DNA of 64,000 bases from NCBI RefSeq assembly GCF_932276165.1, contig NC_064012.1, forward strand, positions 11,291,501 through 11,355,500, read 5' to 3'. This stretch comes from Plutella xylostella (lineage: Eukaryota; Arthropoda; Insecta; Lepidoptera; Plutellidae). How positions within the stretch are numbered: the first letter of the stretch is position 1; each line of letters opens with the position of its first letter. Position numbers and translations under genes: made by a program. A model generated the notes under the pieces. It was given only the letters and a program-made list of their open reading frames with translations, was not told the DNA's origin and searched no databases. Shown piece after piece: positions 1-13,163 of this stretch.

Positions 1-560
1 CCTCTATTAACTATCAATGACAGTTTCATAGCGATACTTGACTGCTTAGTAGCTTTCTGTGACATTAACTGCACGAGTTGAGGGAATCTTGGGTTAATTA
101 TCTGTAAATAACTACCTTGTTGGTTGTAAATGATGTGCCTTTGTACCTACAACACAATAAGTGTACGCTATCGGAGGACCTCGCATTTAACCCAGTAACC
201 TAGTTAAGCGGAGTACCAAGCTATCGTTCATATCGCGTACGGTCGAATTGGTACATGCACACACACATGCTCACGCTCACCCACTCATGTAAACTTTAAT
301 ACTGCACAAACATTTAAGAGCCTGTAGTTGTAGTATAGAGATAGATAAAATCAGATCTTGTATAATAGTAAATTCGGCTAAAGTATAATTTTTGGAGTTA
401 AAGCTAGGTAGGTACACTGGTACATGCCATAATTTCGACATAGACATTAATTTTGTAGACAGTGGATAATGGAAAGTACTTATATCTACCAATCCAACTA
501 AGTTACTTTTCACAGTGTACTCATTTAAAATTTACATTGGAAACTTCAACGTTCAGACTA
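1..560. other. non-coding, AT-rich
   Basis: I see no gene here. There is a short run of CA repeats near 257-270. Open frames are short and have no recognisable motif. Confidence 0.6.
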
Positions 561-563
561 TAA

Positions 564-683
564 GGGCGTCTTGCACAGCAAAGTTAAATAAAATTAAATC
601 TAAGACCTCTTGCTCTGACAGTATAATGTCAGAGCAAGAGACAAACTATTTAATTTTATTTAACTCTGTTGTGCAAGACGCCC
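564..683. mobile_element. palindromic MITE, 3-bp TAA target duplication
   Basis: The 120-bp unit is nearly one full inverted repeat. It starts GGGCGTCTTGCACA and ends TGTGCAAGACGCCC, and the two arms of roughly 58 bases pair through to a short centre around 623. It is flanked on both sides by TAA (561-563 and 684-686). A three-base TWA duplication is typical of PIF/Harbinger-type elements; the class is inferred from that alone because there is no transposase. The short open frame crossing it is an accident of the palindrome. Confidence 0.85.
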
Positions 684-686
684 TAA

Positions 687-2175
687 GACAAAAATCTTGA
701 CGCTTGTTTCTACATTAAAAATCTTATGATAGTCACAGATTGATGACTCATATTTAACTTACCGCCGGCAGTTAACTATGATTGTTAACTATGACCAGTG
801 GAAAACTACGTGAATAACCAACAAAATATCAAAAGTTACCAACTTGTATTGTAATTTTAATTCGCTTTAAGAATGTAACTAATCCTTATCTACATAAAAG
901 CGTCAGAATCTCCCGAACTTTCTTTGTTTATATGGCCATAGTTTGGTCAAAACACGTCATAATGATCTAATATTGAATACCTGGTGGAGTGAAGGTACCT
1001 GAATTTATAGTGTGGCTATTAATCGTCCACTGCAGGCCGAGTACCGCCCATTCAGCTTGTTTTATTCAGCTGTAACTAGTTTCTAATAACCCTGTGTCCC
1101 TGTGCCACGTACTGGATAATTACTGCACCCCGATCAATGTTTGATGAATAAGTCAACGGGTGGAAAATGTATAAATCTGGGCTGTTAATTACAGTGCATT
1201 TTGTATACAGTTGTTTGTTTAAAAATTAATACAAGGACGCAATTTAAAACAGTTTTTCTATATTTTCGGCTCTCCAGTTAAACAGGCAGTTGGTGATTAA
1301 AGAAGTTTAGCCTCGCTTCGCTCGGCTTCTCTCTAGATCTCGGAATGATTCTGATGAAAAAGGATATATATGTCTATATATATATATATATATCCTTTTT
1401 TTTTGAAGAAAAGAACAGAAAGATTGTTCTTTCTGTATACTTTAATATTTTTGCAACATTCACTATCACTAACAATTAAATGATGAGATCAGAAAAAATA
1501 TGCAGCAGGAATGGAAGTTCAGATTCTTTAAAGTCAGAACCTTAGAACCTGATATAACTCTACAAGTCTACGACTTGAAGCTTTACCACTAAGATATTAT
1601 AGGCACCTACATAGTTAATTCTCCTTAGCTTTCATCCAGTTACGATTTCCTTCTCGAAGTTTCAAAGTTTTTCCAGCACCGCAAGGAAAACAGTCGCAAT
1701 AAGATTCTTTTGTTATCTTTATTCGTTTGAGTTGAGACCGAGTGAACACAGTATGTTTTGGTTAACTAGTAGGTAGCTTTTAAATGGCTTCCCACAGTAA
1801 TTGCGAGCTCTTGTACTCTTGTCCTTGTTATTTCGTAATGAGAGACCTCTGAATGCTGGTCCGGTTTTCTTGCGGTTTCATATTGCGCGTTGATTTTAAA
1901 AATGAGAAAAAGTTTTATAGTCCCTCTTTTTATAATAAATCAAAGATTAAGTAACAAACATACAGTATGTTTTTAAAAAAATGAGGCCTTTCTTATTTTA
2001 TATATTTCCCTTTGAGTATTTATATGTACATTGCACATGCATTGAGGTTTTGTTTCCCAATGTCGTGATAAAGCACTGATATTTTGGTTAAAACACTGCC
2101 TTGAAAATAATTTGATTGGTCTCTTTATATACATAGATATAAACTTGTATAATACTGTCTAACAATATTATACTA
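687..2175. other. non-coding DNA with a TA-repeat hairpin
   Basis: No gene seen. At about 1358-1401 AAAAAGGATATATAT is followed by a TA microsatellite and ATATATATCCTTTTT, giving a long possible hairpin. Confidence 0.55.
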
Positions 2176-2305
2176 AGGGCTGATTTTTCAATAGTCAGAT
2201 TAGAGTTATCTTAGGAATAATTCCGATGCTGTCGCATCTGACTGTTTGTATAGACAGAGTCGGCAATAATTTTATTCGTCAGATAACATTTTATCTGACC
2301 ACATC
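2176..2305. mobile_element. MITE copy, right end lost (same family as 14279-14425)
   Basis: It begins AGGGCTGATTTTTCAATA and continues with the same order of sub-motifs as the copy at 14279 (GTTATCT, GGAATAA, TGCTGTC, CATCTGA, TGTTTGTAT, TTATCTGACCA). The terminal inverted repeat at the right end is missing or decayed. Confidence 0.7.
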
Positions 2306-2518
2306 ACGCATTTTACTTTTGCGCTAAGCACAAAAAACAGAGAACATTATGTGTTAAAGGTATAACAAGTCCCGTAATAAAATGCTATTGCGCCTGGCAG
2401 TCAATGTAAAGCAATCAAATAAAAGATTTGTATCGACAACTTCTTGATGGAGAAATTCGCAAATCGTTTGACAAACTTCATGCGCAGTACAGCAAGCAAA
2501 TATAACCACTATTGGCTC

Positions 2519-2740
2519 GTGTACAGTGAGACAAACTTATCTGTTCCGGTGAGAGCGAACTAAATTGATCCATATCTCATTACTTACAAATGAATTGTAT
2601 ATTGTAAAAGATTAGATGGGTTTATTAACACCGCAAGTGCGATTAACAATACTAGCAAACTTAAAATCTTATAGAATTAAGAAATATTACACATGTATGT
2701 GAGCTGTCACCGGAACAGATAAGTTTGTGGCACTGTACAC
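2519..2740. mobile_element. MITE with long terminal inverted repeats
   Basis: The left end GTGTACAGTGAGACAAACTT and the right end, whose reverse complement starts GTGTACAGTGCCACAAACTT, match over about 34 bases (2519-2552 against 2707-2740) with only a few mismatches. The interior is AT-rich and non-coding. No clean target duplication is evident. Confidence 0.8.
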
Positions 2741-3755
2741 AATCGTGATGTCTTTCATTGCATGTAACATTGACTAGGCGTAGGCTCCCGTTCAAATTCA
2801 CTTCAAATTAATGTTCCCTAAAAACTTCAAAAATACTTTTATTAAGACACACACAGAGACAGAACAAGGATTAAATAAAAGCCACACAAAGTACTGTTAG
2901 GTATTTCAAAACAAAAGTTTAAAATTTGTTACGTACCGTTTATATTTGGAAGGACTTTTTAAGTTTCTAGGAATGACAAAGTTTGAAATGAAAACTTTTT
3001 ACGAAATGTGGTAATGGAGGTGGAGTAGGTATTGCGTAATTTGCGTAGTATTTTGTTTCAGAACTTATTCGCCCGCCAAGTTCCTCCTGAAAAAAATATA
3101 GGTACCTATATAAAATAAACTGCGGCGAAATCAGCGAAGTTGTAATTTATATTTTAAAGCTCTTTTGAAGTGAATTATTTGAGTGATTCAGTTTTAGAAA
3201 CGCGACACTCTAAATTCAAATTATTTATTTGTTCTCCCCTTGATTTTGACATCAGATCAATATTTATAATATGCACGTGATCTAATAAAAAAGGGATTTT
3301 AACGACGCCGACGATTTAAATCATTGAAATAAGTACCTACTAATGATTAATTTTATCTATCCATGATGCAATTCATACAAATTCGAATTGATGTGTGAAA
3401 ATCCCGAGCGTATAAGGCTGGGGGGGCGCACTAGGGGCCTAAGGATGTAGGTGGCTTTTTCTATGGATTATCAACGCTGGTCCGTGAAATTTATTTATTT
3501 ATTTTATTTATTTCCAATACTTATATTATGAAATGTATGAAACTTACAGATCGGCGCTGATAACAAGCTTTATTTTTTGTGTACGAACTAAGGCCGCAGA
3601 AGCATCTAGTAACTGCAAAATGCTCATACTTTTTTTTAAATCTTCTAATAAGAGGCTGGATTGATTTTACAATATAAACTTTAGTAAACTCCTAGTTTAT
3701 TTACAGTTTAAAGTATAATCTACTGAACAGAATAAAGAAACTAATATTTTTTATT
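2741..3755. other. non-coding DNA
   Basis: AT-rich with TTTA microsatellite near 3490-3512. No coding frame or RNA gene recognised. Confidence 0.55.
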
Positions 3756-4216
3756 GTGAGCGCGTTTTCCCACTCTCCTAGGCCAGTGATCACGTTACAC
3801 CAAGGCCGTGGAGCCCCAAATTTTGGGTGCAACCGCAGCGCAGCCTGCGGGCCCAGCACGAACCACTCCGAGCGGTTAAGGCAGCGTCCGGTTTTGTGTA
3901 TTCAAAACGACAGTTTGTGCCGTATCTGTGTCAAGGTGCAGATCGACTATTGCGCAAAACGTTTTTTTAATACCTCACTCGGTTGCGAGGTAATTAATTC
4001 GTTTTGGTGTGTCGTAACCGGCGAGCCGTTGCCGAATTCACGTTTTCGAGAAGCCGTTTTGTATGGCGATGTGGTGCTGTGGTACTGCCGCCCGCGCCGC
4101 AGCGCTGGGGTGGATGGTGCCATATGGTGCTCAGATTCCACTCTTTTGTATGTTGGTGGTGCGGCACGACTAGTAGACTAGACTGTTTTGTTGAAGGTAT
4201 CGAAGCAAAAGATTAG
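3756..4216 (+). other. CpG-rich island, function unknown
   Basis: This patch is much richer in G+C and CpG than its flanks. A frame stays open over most of it but has no ATG at its head and no recognisable domain. The island ends near a donor-like GAAG/GTATCG at about 4195. It could be an upstream untranslated exon or a promoter; the sequence does not settle this. Confidence 0.3.
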
Positions 4217-4959
4217 TGACGCAAAAAATACAATTAGTACATTGCTGTAAAATTTAGATGCACTACCGTTCTTATTCCGTGCACTTTAAATAAAATGTTA
4301 ATACAGGACATATTTACAACTTGGTATCTTCCATAACCAACAGAAAATTTCAAATTTGAAAATTCACGTACATTTTTACCCCCCTATACATTTTTACTAA
4401 GAAATACAATTCAATTTCAAATTTCTTTACTACACTTGCTTGCTGCGCTACCGTCCCCAGTGATATTAAATTCCATACAAGAATCCTGAGTACCTGAGTA
4501 TTCCTAACAAAATCTTCGCTTGAAATACACTACAACAGTCTTGTCAAAGATACGGCCCGCCATCAGATAGCAATATCAGAGAAAGAAGAATGTATTGATT
4601 TTCAGAGAATTTTGACAGCTATCGATGGGTATACGGTATGTTTTTTTTATTAACCTGGCCCACCTACAGCTTTTCAAAATTGATTTTAGACCTCTGCACG
4701 AAGCAATAGGTAAATAAGTAGGTACCTACTTCCACTCCACAACGATCAAGTTTATAAATTTTAAACTTTATTTGATAAGGCCAGTTATTATTTTATTTAA
4801 GGCTTTATTTCTTTAATCACACTCGCAATACATATAATAATAGGCTTAGGTATTTCTTAACAGAGTGTGATAAAATTTATAAATGTTAATAATTTTAATT
4901 AAAACCATTGCACATAGTATTTTTGTGGAATTTTTTCGATATTTCCAGGTCATGGTCTT
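4217..4959. other. non-coding DNA
   Basis: AT-rich, no gene or repeat recognised. Confidence 0.5.
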
Positions 4960-5460
4960 CTAACGCGATTCAAATCGACACCGAACCGCCCCAGCGACGC
5001 AGCCGCGCTGCTGGCTTTCACAAAGATACCAATTGGCAGAGTGTAGTTTAAAAATAAATGGTGACAAACAATGTCTCCTTAAGCTGTATGGCCCTGCTCT
5101 CGATCGCTCTCCGTAGATGGCACACCTCCAGAGTAGGTCGAGGAGAGCCACTACACCTTTGCTGTCATTAAGTCTCTGCCTTCGCGCTATACTGCGTCGA
5201 CGTCTTCCATCGCTGCTCCGATCGCTCCACATCTCGCCAGCCTACCAACTACACCAGCACTGTAAATGGAAACTGCTACATTATCGCCAATTCCAACTGT
5301 TGCTTGCAGTTCCGAGGAACGCGATGTGTGGTCAACAGTGCACGTAGGTCTGTGTGTAGTACATACGAATAATGCAAGTCGTTTAGATGAATTCAACAAC
5401 TACAGATCCGCTGGTTTAAATTTATTAAGAGGCTCTCAATCGCGCGTGTTTATTGGTTAA
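4960..5460 (+). other. CpG-rich island with possible upstream exon
   Basis: A second CpG-rich patch upstream of ftz-f1. It contains an ATG frame beginning at 5266 (METATLSPIPTVACSSEER...) that runs to a donor-like GTAG/GTCTGT at 5347-5348, in phase 1. The peptide matches no domain I know. It could be a 5' exon of a long ftz-f1 transcript, a promoter, or chance. Confidence 0.2.
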
Positions 5461-7399
5461 TGCCGACACTTTGTTGCATGGGTATGTGATCAAACGTTCA
5501 GCACGACCTGTCATGTACCTGCGATGTTGTTAGTAGGGGGAATAAAAATATGCATATTATTATAATGTGTGTCACTAGAGGCACAGGATTAAAAATGAGG
5601 CCTTTGCTCAGTGGTGGGACACCACACCACAGGATACTTTAAAAAAACATGTATATCTACATATTTAAGAGTATTTGTCGAAGTGCTAAACGTTAAAATT
5701 TCATTATCTCTCCTTTTAATGCACTAACAGAACGATAAAGATTTAATTCGTGTTTTACTTTTGCAGTGCATTTATATTTGATTAGGTAGAGCTAAGCCAG
5801 CACAGACTAAAGTAGAAACAAAATGAGGTGTTTTCTGAGAAGCAAACATTGTAAAGATAACTGAACTGACCCAAATACAATAATTACTAATTCTTTGTCT
5901 GCTCACAATAGGCTTCATTTCATTACAAACTTTACTCAGTTGAAGTTCAGTATATGGTGGCAGGCAGATAAAACGCAATTTATTATTCGTTGATGCCATT
6001 TTGCCCAATTATTTTTTTTTATAGTTAACGTCCCGTATCCGATTCTATTACGTAGCGATGGCTTCTAGGATAGGTACCCATTATAAACCAATTATTTTCT
6101 CACCGGTTTATGATATCGGTCTATGTTTTTCGACTAAAAACTATTCAAAACAGTAGTATAAGTAGGTAGCGCTTATTGTTAAAAATAAGTACTATCTTTA
6201 AATGCCCCATTGTTTTATTTTAAATGCGTACTTTAAACAAATAATGCGCCTGAACAACTATACTGAGACAAAACCCATACGATGAAGAACACTAGCGGCG
6301 GCGATGGTAGGCGGCGCAATTATCAAATCAATTGAATTAATAAATAAGCATGCGAGAAATGCGCAAGCGCATGGCACATTGTAGCATTTTCTGCCGTCCT
6401 TCGTCGGCCCATTAGGCTGCCATAGTCGGCTCAGACTTGGCTGAAGAGCTGGCATTTTGTATGCGGAAGTTTGAGCTTCATGCTAATATGCATTATGTGC
6501 AATGCTCCTCGACTGCATTACGAAGTGAATGTCTAGATGGGTGGCCGATTTTGACACACAGATAGGTCGCCGTTTAAACACGAGACAAATTTGAACTGAG
6601 ATGAAACTGAGGGACTACGCATACAGGCTATCTTAAAGATATTAGCATTTTAGTTGTAGCTACGAAGACTTTTGATGAAAAACGGATCGGATCGCATTCA
6701 AAACGGTCCATCCATTCTAGCGTACGCCCAACTACATCCGTTTATTAGTCGGGTTTAAAAAATGCATTTTACACTGCAAAGCTACAGTTACTGTTTGTGT
6801 CTTAACAAGAATCATAACATCACAATCGCCCCGCGTCCTCGCTGTGACGAGCATCATGTATGATTATGATTGCATCCTGCGGGTCCCTTTATACGGCCCA
6901 ATCATCGCCTGTACTCACGCAATTTAAACGTACTATTTTAGCCGCACCCTAACACAAATACCTCCCTTTTAAAGCTGTCAATTTCCCCACTGTGCATCTA
7001 TTTTATTACTCTGTGGTTGTAACGTCGGCACTTAACAGCCTTAGCGTCCACAATGGAGCTCGACCTTCGCCTACATAGGCGTCGAGTACTAGCCGGTGCT
7101 GCTAAGCGAATCTTTTTAAACAATTCCATCAGTATTGCTTGTAGATGTATAGACACAGGCATCCCACACCTTAATGATAAATTTCCTTTCGGATTTTCAA
7201 CATACCTGCAATACCTGCATAGATTTTTAGGTCGTACGTTTTTTGATCAACAGTTTTAGTTTTATAGTTTTATTCACCAGGTATAATTCCGGTCGGGGCA
7301 AATATTGTTTTAGATAGGTAAATATTGTGGTAGATAGTCCAGGGTTGTTTATTCAATACGAATTATTTGATGATATCAAGCCTTCATATCGTAATACTT
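5461..7399. other. non-coding DNA with a LINE-tail-like scrap
   Basis: No gene found. Around 5595-5625 the string GAGGCCTTTGCTCAGTGGTG resembles the 3' tail of RTE-type LINEs (compare the better copy at 13713-13964), but it is too short to be sure. Confidence 0.4.
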
Positions 7400-7978
7400 T
7401 TTAGGGTTCCGTAGCCAAAATGGCAAAAACGGAACCCTTATAGTTTCGTCATGTCCGTCTGTCCGTCTGTCCGTCTGTCCGTCTGTCACAGCCGATTTAC
7501 TCGGAAACTATAAGTACTACAGTGATGAAATTTGATGGGAATATGTGTTGTATGAACCGCTACAAAAATATGACACTAAATAGTAAAAAAAAGAATTTGG
7601 GGTGGGGCCCCCCATACATGTAACTGAGGGATGAATTTTTTTTTTTCGATGTACATACCCGTGTGGGGTATCAATGGAAAGGTCTTTTAAAATGATATAA
7701 AGTTTTCTAAAAAACATTTTTCTTAAAGTGAACGGTTTTTGAGATATCAGCTCTCAAAGTCGTAAAAAGTATGTCCCCCCCCCTCTATTTTTATAACTAC
7801 GGGGTATAAAATTCTAAAAAAAATAGAGGTGATGCATGCTAATTAACTCTTTCAACGATTTTTGGTTTGATCAAAGTATCTCTTATAGTTTTTGAGATAG
7901 GTTGATTTAACTGTAATTTTGATTTGCTGCTACGGAACCCTTTGTGCGCGAGCCCGACTCGCACTTGGCCGGTTTTTA
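7400..7978 (-). mobile_element. interspersed repeat ending AGGGTTCCGTAGC, copy 1
   Basis: It is the reverse-orientation counterpart of the two copies at 21247 and 21852. One end reads AGGGTTCCGTAGCC and forms a hairpin with a second inverted ACGGAACCCT about 30 bases in. The other end is CTACGGAACCCTTTGTGCGC, then CGAGTCGGGC/GGCCGG on the opposite strand. Near the first end is a GTCCGTCT microsatellite. The unit has inverted AGGGTTCCGTAGC ends but no transposase. I cannot name the family with certainty. Confidence 0.85.
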
Positions 7979-8170
7979 TTATTTAATCACGAAAAAGAGG
8001 GGTGTTTAAGTTTAACGTGTATGTGTAGGTACTGTAGCTCCCAAACTGCTGCACCAATTTTCGATTTGTTTTTTTGGGTCATAGGACTTCTAGGTAATGT
8101 TACCCCGAGTTCTTAGCCATATTATATCAAAATTGGCTTAGCCGTTCAAAAGTTTTGCGACTTGGTGTTG
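7979..8170. repeat. degenerate interspersed repeat (relative at 19573-19790)
   Basis: Both places share the order GGGGTGTT, GTAGCTC(C/T)CAAAC, CCGATTTTCG-like, TAATGTTAC and a final TTAGCCGTT. The similarity shows a dispersed repeat; class unknown. Confidence 0.55.
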
Positions 8171-8436
8171 AATGTCTTTAACGTTAGGTAGGTATTAGGT
8201 AGGCTGTCACGGGCTGTGCTGTGCTGTAAGTTTATATTGGTTCAAGCATTTCGTCACCTTCATTTTTGTGTGGTACTAGTTAGTACGCCGTGCCACCCGC
8301 CCCACAGACGCAGCGCTGCCTCTTGAAAAATAACTTGTTTTTTTTTTCCATCTCTACGGTGCACGTGAATCTTATGAGATGTTCTACATTCTACCTAGGT
8401 TTAATCATGTAACGTAACAACACGACTCGCGCGCAA

Positions 8437-8640
8437 AGAAAAAGTTCCACCCAACAAATTTACTCAATAAAAAAAACATTTAATTTGAACACAATATTTG
8501 TTTCCGTTTTCAGTAGGTAATATTCTGATTAGCTGTTAAATGCTATACTTTAATATTGCAGGCGGGGTGTCGTTAAGCTAGTTTTATTCCGAGTAATTTG
8601 GTGCTATATCACTGAAACTTTTTCATTTCTTGGACGTAAG
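8437..8640. mobile_element. degenerate copy of the ACTCACGGGCAATGAAA element
   Basis: It contains AAAAAGTTCCAC, then TAATATTCTGATTAGCTGTTAAATG, GTCGTTAAGCTAG, TCCGAGTAATTTGGTG and ACTTTTTCATT, in the same order as the outer element at 28423-29615. The ends have decayed. Confidence 0.6.
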
Positions 8641-11600
8641 TGTGATTACATTATTTATGATATTGCCTGAAAAGTTACTTTTCCTGTTTTCCCTCTTGCA
8701 AGTCACTCCTGACAACCCCATCGAGAAAGAATTCAACTATCTACTTAGTTCTATATGTATAAATCTTCTCTACTTCGCAGCTGCTGGCAAACCTTGCAAA
8801 TATTAAATTGCTCCATTTCCAAGTTAAATAGTTTAGTCAGACTGAGGCACTTATTTTCAAACTTTATTTATTATTTATTTCCTTTTCAGAGCACAATTTG
8901 ACCGAGTTTCAGTCTCCATCCAGCTCCAATGTAGGGCATCCCCAAATTAGGGCAGATTCAATGATTTTACCAAGAGAGTTCTAACAACCGATGTTTTATT
9001 ATGTAATGAACTAATGAGCCTAATGAGTACAGCTGAAAAACGAAACATCCATTTCAATAACATTAAATATTTATTACTAATTACCCAATTTAAAGAAAAA
9101 AATACCCGTAAAATAGGAGTAAAATACTCAAGTACTCCGAATGTAATAAAATAACATCCGATCCAGGTCACTTAATGAATTCACTTGCTCATTATACTTT
9201 ACTGTTTATTTACTCAAAGTAAATACCTTCTATGTTGGAATGGAAACAGCTCTTTCTATATACTTACCTATACTTCTATACATGGAGTGACCTAGTTATA
9301 GCAGCTTCGTTATCCTCTGTCCCACTTACGGCTACACTTGACCTACATCATTTATATATAAACAACTTCTTATGTATTACATGCTCGTGTGCATATGTGC
9401 AGAAGTGTTCTCCGACCCGTTGCATGACTATTAAATGAATCAACAAGTAGGTTGAAAGTTCCAGAAAATGCATTAAATACACAGTAAGATCAACAGCAGT
9501 TCTTTTTTTATTGTCTTCCAAAAATTAAGTTCAATTAGCATAAAAAACCTTTCATCACAATCGCAATTCAAATGTTGTAGTTGCACCTATTTGTGCACTA
9601 TTAATAGAAAAGTAGGGCATGGTATTTCACGTTGTAAATTCATACACACCGAACTTACTTCTGCTATCCGGCCGTATCTTGATAATTTGCCTGGAATTTC
9701 CTAACATCTCTAACCACAAATAGTAGATAAATGCAGTATCGCATTCGAAAGCAGTACAATCAGTGTGAAAAGTTTTTGCATCTGACCTTCTTGCGTTATG
9801 AGCGTGTAGGTACCGGCTGGGAGAGCCGGGGGTGGGAGTCGACGGGGTGAGGTGGGATGGGATGGGTTATTGCGTCCGCTCTGACCTATTTTCCTACTGA
9901 TCTTGACCGTTCTTTACAGCGAGTGATGCTGTAGCTATAACACATAGTATTTTCTAGGTTCAGTTTAACCTGATCTAGTTTCCTGTGCAACGGTGCTAGA
10001 AACTACGTTTTAAAGTCTAAAATGACACCACACATTATTATTAGTTGTGTAAACACAGCGGCGGATATGAGCCGCGCGGGCTGTTTCATCATAGGTGGTT
10101 ACTTATGCCAAGAATAGCTGTTTATATGACTTCACGGCTCGTTCTCAGTTGTTCACATCCCCTGACCCAGTTTCTAATGAACTTGGCCTATATTTGAGGC
10201 GGCCCCAGACACGGTGCATACTCGTAGCGTATAGGCATACCTCTCCACCTCTCCCTACTCTCTAGTTTATATGTACATCGTAGCATCGTAGCGTGCTTCA
10301 AAACCCATTGTTTATCTTTTCAGATTTGTACATTTCAGAATTATCTATTTCTTCATATTCATCTACCATCCTATATTGTTATGTACTTATACTATTTATT
10401 TCCAGCTATTTCTGCTGAAGTCGTTAGGTACCTACTGCTTGTGAAAACTATATTTTTATATAAGAAAAATCTACACAGGAAAGGTCGTTGGAGAAACAAT
10501 AGTCATATTTAATTATTGAGATCGATTTTATTTAATTAAACTCTTCATTAAGCCACCTTGACACCGTTGGAGTGTTGAATTCGAAGGAAGCAGGGAAATG
10601 CTACCTGCATCACAATGGAAAACTTAGATAACGAGACAACCTTGCCGTTAGCAGAGTGCACTGGAACCTTGGTTTAAATGACTTGTTTGTGCGCAGGACA
10701 ATTATCCACCAGCCTCTACTTACTACTCTCCCCCTGTAATACCTTCTAATGTTAAGGTTTCCAGCACAGGGTTTGTTTAATTACTTTAATTAAGCTAGTC
10801 AACATTAAATCTATACCTGCCTCTGTCTGTCCGTTCACTGTCAAAGCAAGACAGCAATACAATTATTGCCAACATTAGCTTAAATTCTTAAACTCAGCCT
10901 TACTAAATTTTCAACAAAAGTAAAAATGGTTCGTACGTATGTTGTTAATCAAAGAAATGGGCAACCAGCGATCAGACCGGTATAATAATTTCGCTTTTTC
11001 ATAGATATTTACTACGTAGGTTCTATAAGTAATCTGTGAGTTAAACTTTATTTACAGTACGTAATGCTTATGCCATGCATACTCAATTTCAGCACCCAAT
11101 TAGGAGTGTTAAAACTTTGAATTTTTTAACTTATGTTAGCTTATTGTTAAATTAAGTAGCTAACTATGTTTGTTACGCCTTACTAGACTATTTTATTCCA
11201 TAACGTTTCGATTTTTAATCAAAGATAATAAAAATATTTTAATTTGCGTAAAATAGGTATGCCGTTCACATGAAATAGGAGACGACTTTGTATAAATATT
11301 TGCAGGCAAAGAAAATTGGAAACTCGGTACATATCTAATGACGGATACACTAGCCCTTTTTAAATAAATTCATACTATTGTTTTCGGTATCACCATTGAA
11401 ATTAATGAGCACGTCATTTTCTTTATTTAGGTCAAAAACAATGTACGTGTTGCAATATACACACAATTTGCGATCATCTATCAATAGAACAAAATGAAAA
11501 AAAATTAGATTTGATTTACCTACTAGAAATTACATTTGTTATAAACCAAATAAGGAATTTGATCGATTTTTCGCGAAAATTTATGAGATATTACAATAAC

Positions 11601-12748
11601 ACGGATAATTCAATAATGGTGACAAATGCTTAATTTTATGTAGGCACAAGTTTACGTCGTTACACCTATCTTCAGTTTGAAAATTATCACCATTGTCGAT
11701 TTATCTGAGTTTTCGCAGAATCCCTAGAAAGTTCGCGAAAATTCGAATTATAAAATCATCTTACGACACATTGGTTTAGATATTGCGTGGTAAGTAATCC
11801 CTGTCAAATATTGGTTAACAGTTGCAAACCGCCAGATAATCTATTATAGTAGGGACCACAACATTCAATACCTACATATAAATTTTCCACCGTCGTGCAC
11901 CACGTATGCAAATGTTCACTCCCTTATTATTCTGTAGGTTGAGCTAAGTGACATTAAAGGTTACTGCTATTTGTTATGATTTTCTGCACCTCATCATGGA
12001 CTTCAACCATGGAATTTCAAAGTAAATCAATAATAGTTTCCCTCCCTCATCTGCAAACTTAATCTATAAAAACTTTGATAATAGTGATAATACCTTGAGG
12101 CCCCCAAAAGAGCTTTAAATTTAGATTTACTTGGTAAAAAATAAACACACATGAAAAATCTTTACAAAAATTAGGTAAGTATATTAGGTATACTCGTCAA
12201 TTAGGTACATTAGTAGAAACAATAAAATAATACAAAATTGACTTCTACGGTCAACTTAAGTGAACGGAACTATACTCATGTTGCTTTAATTTACCTCACT
12301 GCGTTTGGCTGCGTTTCACAGTCACAATACGTATCTCTTCCTCACACCTCACGTGACACATCTGAGGGTGATGTCTGCCGACGTCCTTATGAATATTTCA
12401 GCTTCCTTCAGTGTTTATTTATTATGTATGAGCGAGAAATTCTAAGAAATTATCATACCCCTTGAACTTGAACGCGAGCAAGGTGTGTGACATATTGTTG
12501 TGACAGGGTGGTCGGTGACATTCACAGTATTATGCATCATTATGCAGTAGAAAGACAATGTTTATGTAACAAATAAAGGATCTGATAAAATAAACGGCTC
12601 TGTAGACAATATGTAGTAAATTCAGGATTTACATTACTATCCACTGGAATTTATTAAAAACCAAATTATTTATTAAAATATATCAACAACATAATGTGAT
12701 AATATTTTTTTTACTTATTTTTTTATTGCACAGTATACAATATTCCCA
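8641..12748. other. non-coding DNA
   Basis: About 4 kb without a recognisable gene, RNA or well-defined repeat. A G-rich stretch lies near 9818-9866 (GGGAGAGCCGGGGGTGGGAG onward). Confidence 0.5.
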
Positions 12749-12931
12749 TTGGACTACTGTAAGTGGGGCTATACCGTTGGTACCAACCTATGCGACTGTG
12801 GTACCGCCCCCCAGACTATGGAGCATTTACTCTCCTGTCCCCTGTGCCCTTCCACCTGCACACGGGAAGACTTACTCCAGGCCAACCAGAATGCTATAAA
12901 AGTTGCTTCTTTTTGGTCTGGACAAATATAA
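12749..12931 (+). pseudogene. C-terminal fragment of a non-LTR retrotransposon ORF2
   Basis: The frame reads YCKWGYTVGTNLCDCG, then TMEHLLSCPLCP, CTREDL, and ends ASFWSGQI before a stop. A C-x-C-G ... HLL-x-C-P ... CT-x-x-DL ... A-x-x-W order near the stop is the usual C-terminus of Jockey/CR1-like LINE reverse transcriptases. Everything upstream of this tail is missing, as expected for a 5'-truncated insertion. It is followed by AT-rich DNA. The exact LINE clade is inferred. Confidence 0.7.
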
Positions 12932-13010
12932 AAAATCGCATTTCACTGACACGAAAGAAGAAGAAGATTGGACTATCCCTATTATGCAGGGTTGGTCATT
13001 TAGGTGACTA

Positions 13011-13163
13011 AGTGCCAATTTCTCCATTCTCGGTTAGAGCATAACCAGCAGGTATTAGTGGTTGACTTTTGACACATCTGTCAATAATTTTATATGGAGA
13101 TGACGTATAATTCATAATCAATCCATGGTCGGTTAGATAACCGACTATGGAGAAATTGGCACT
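13011..13163. mobile_element. MITE with AGTGCCAATTTCTCCAT ends
   Basis: The left end AGTGCCAATTTCTCCAT and the right end ATGGAGAAATTGGCACT are perfect inverted repeats, and the pairing continues with one or two mismatches through CGGTTAG. The unit is 153 bp and non-coding. Subterminal GGTTAGA and TCTAACC-like motifs are also inverted. Confidence 0.85.

Noticed and set aside
5595..5625. RTE-tail-like string
   Set aside because: Too short and isolated to call an insertion.
7517..7717. 66-codon frame in repeat copy 1, matched by 22197-22397
   Set aside because: The frame follows from near-identical repeat DNA and contains homopolymer runs. No sign of selection on protein can be judged from these copies.
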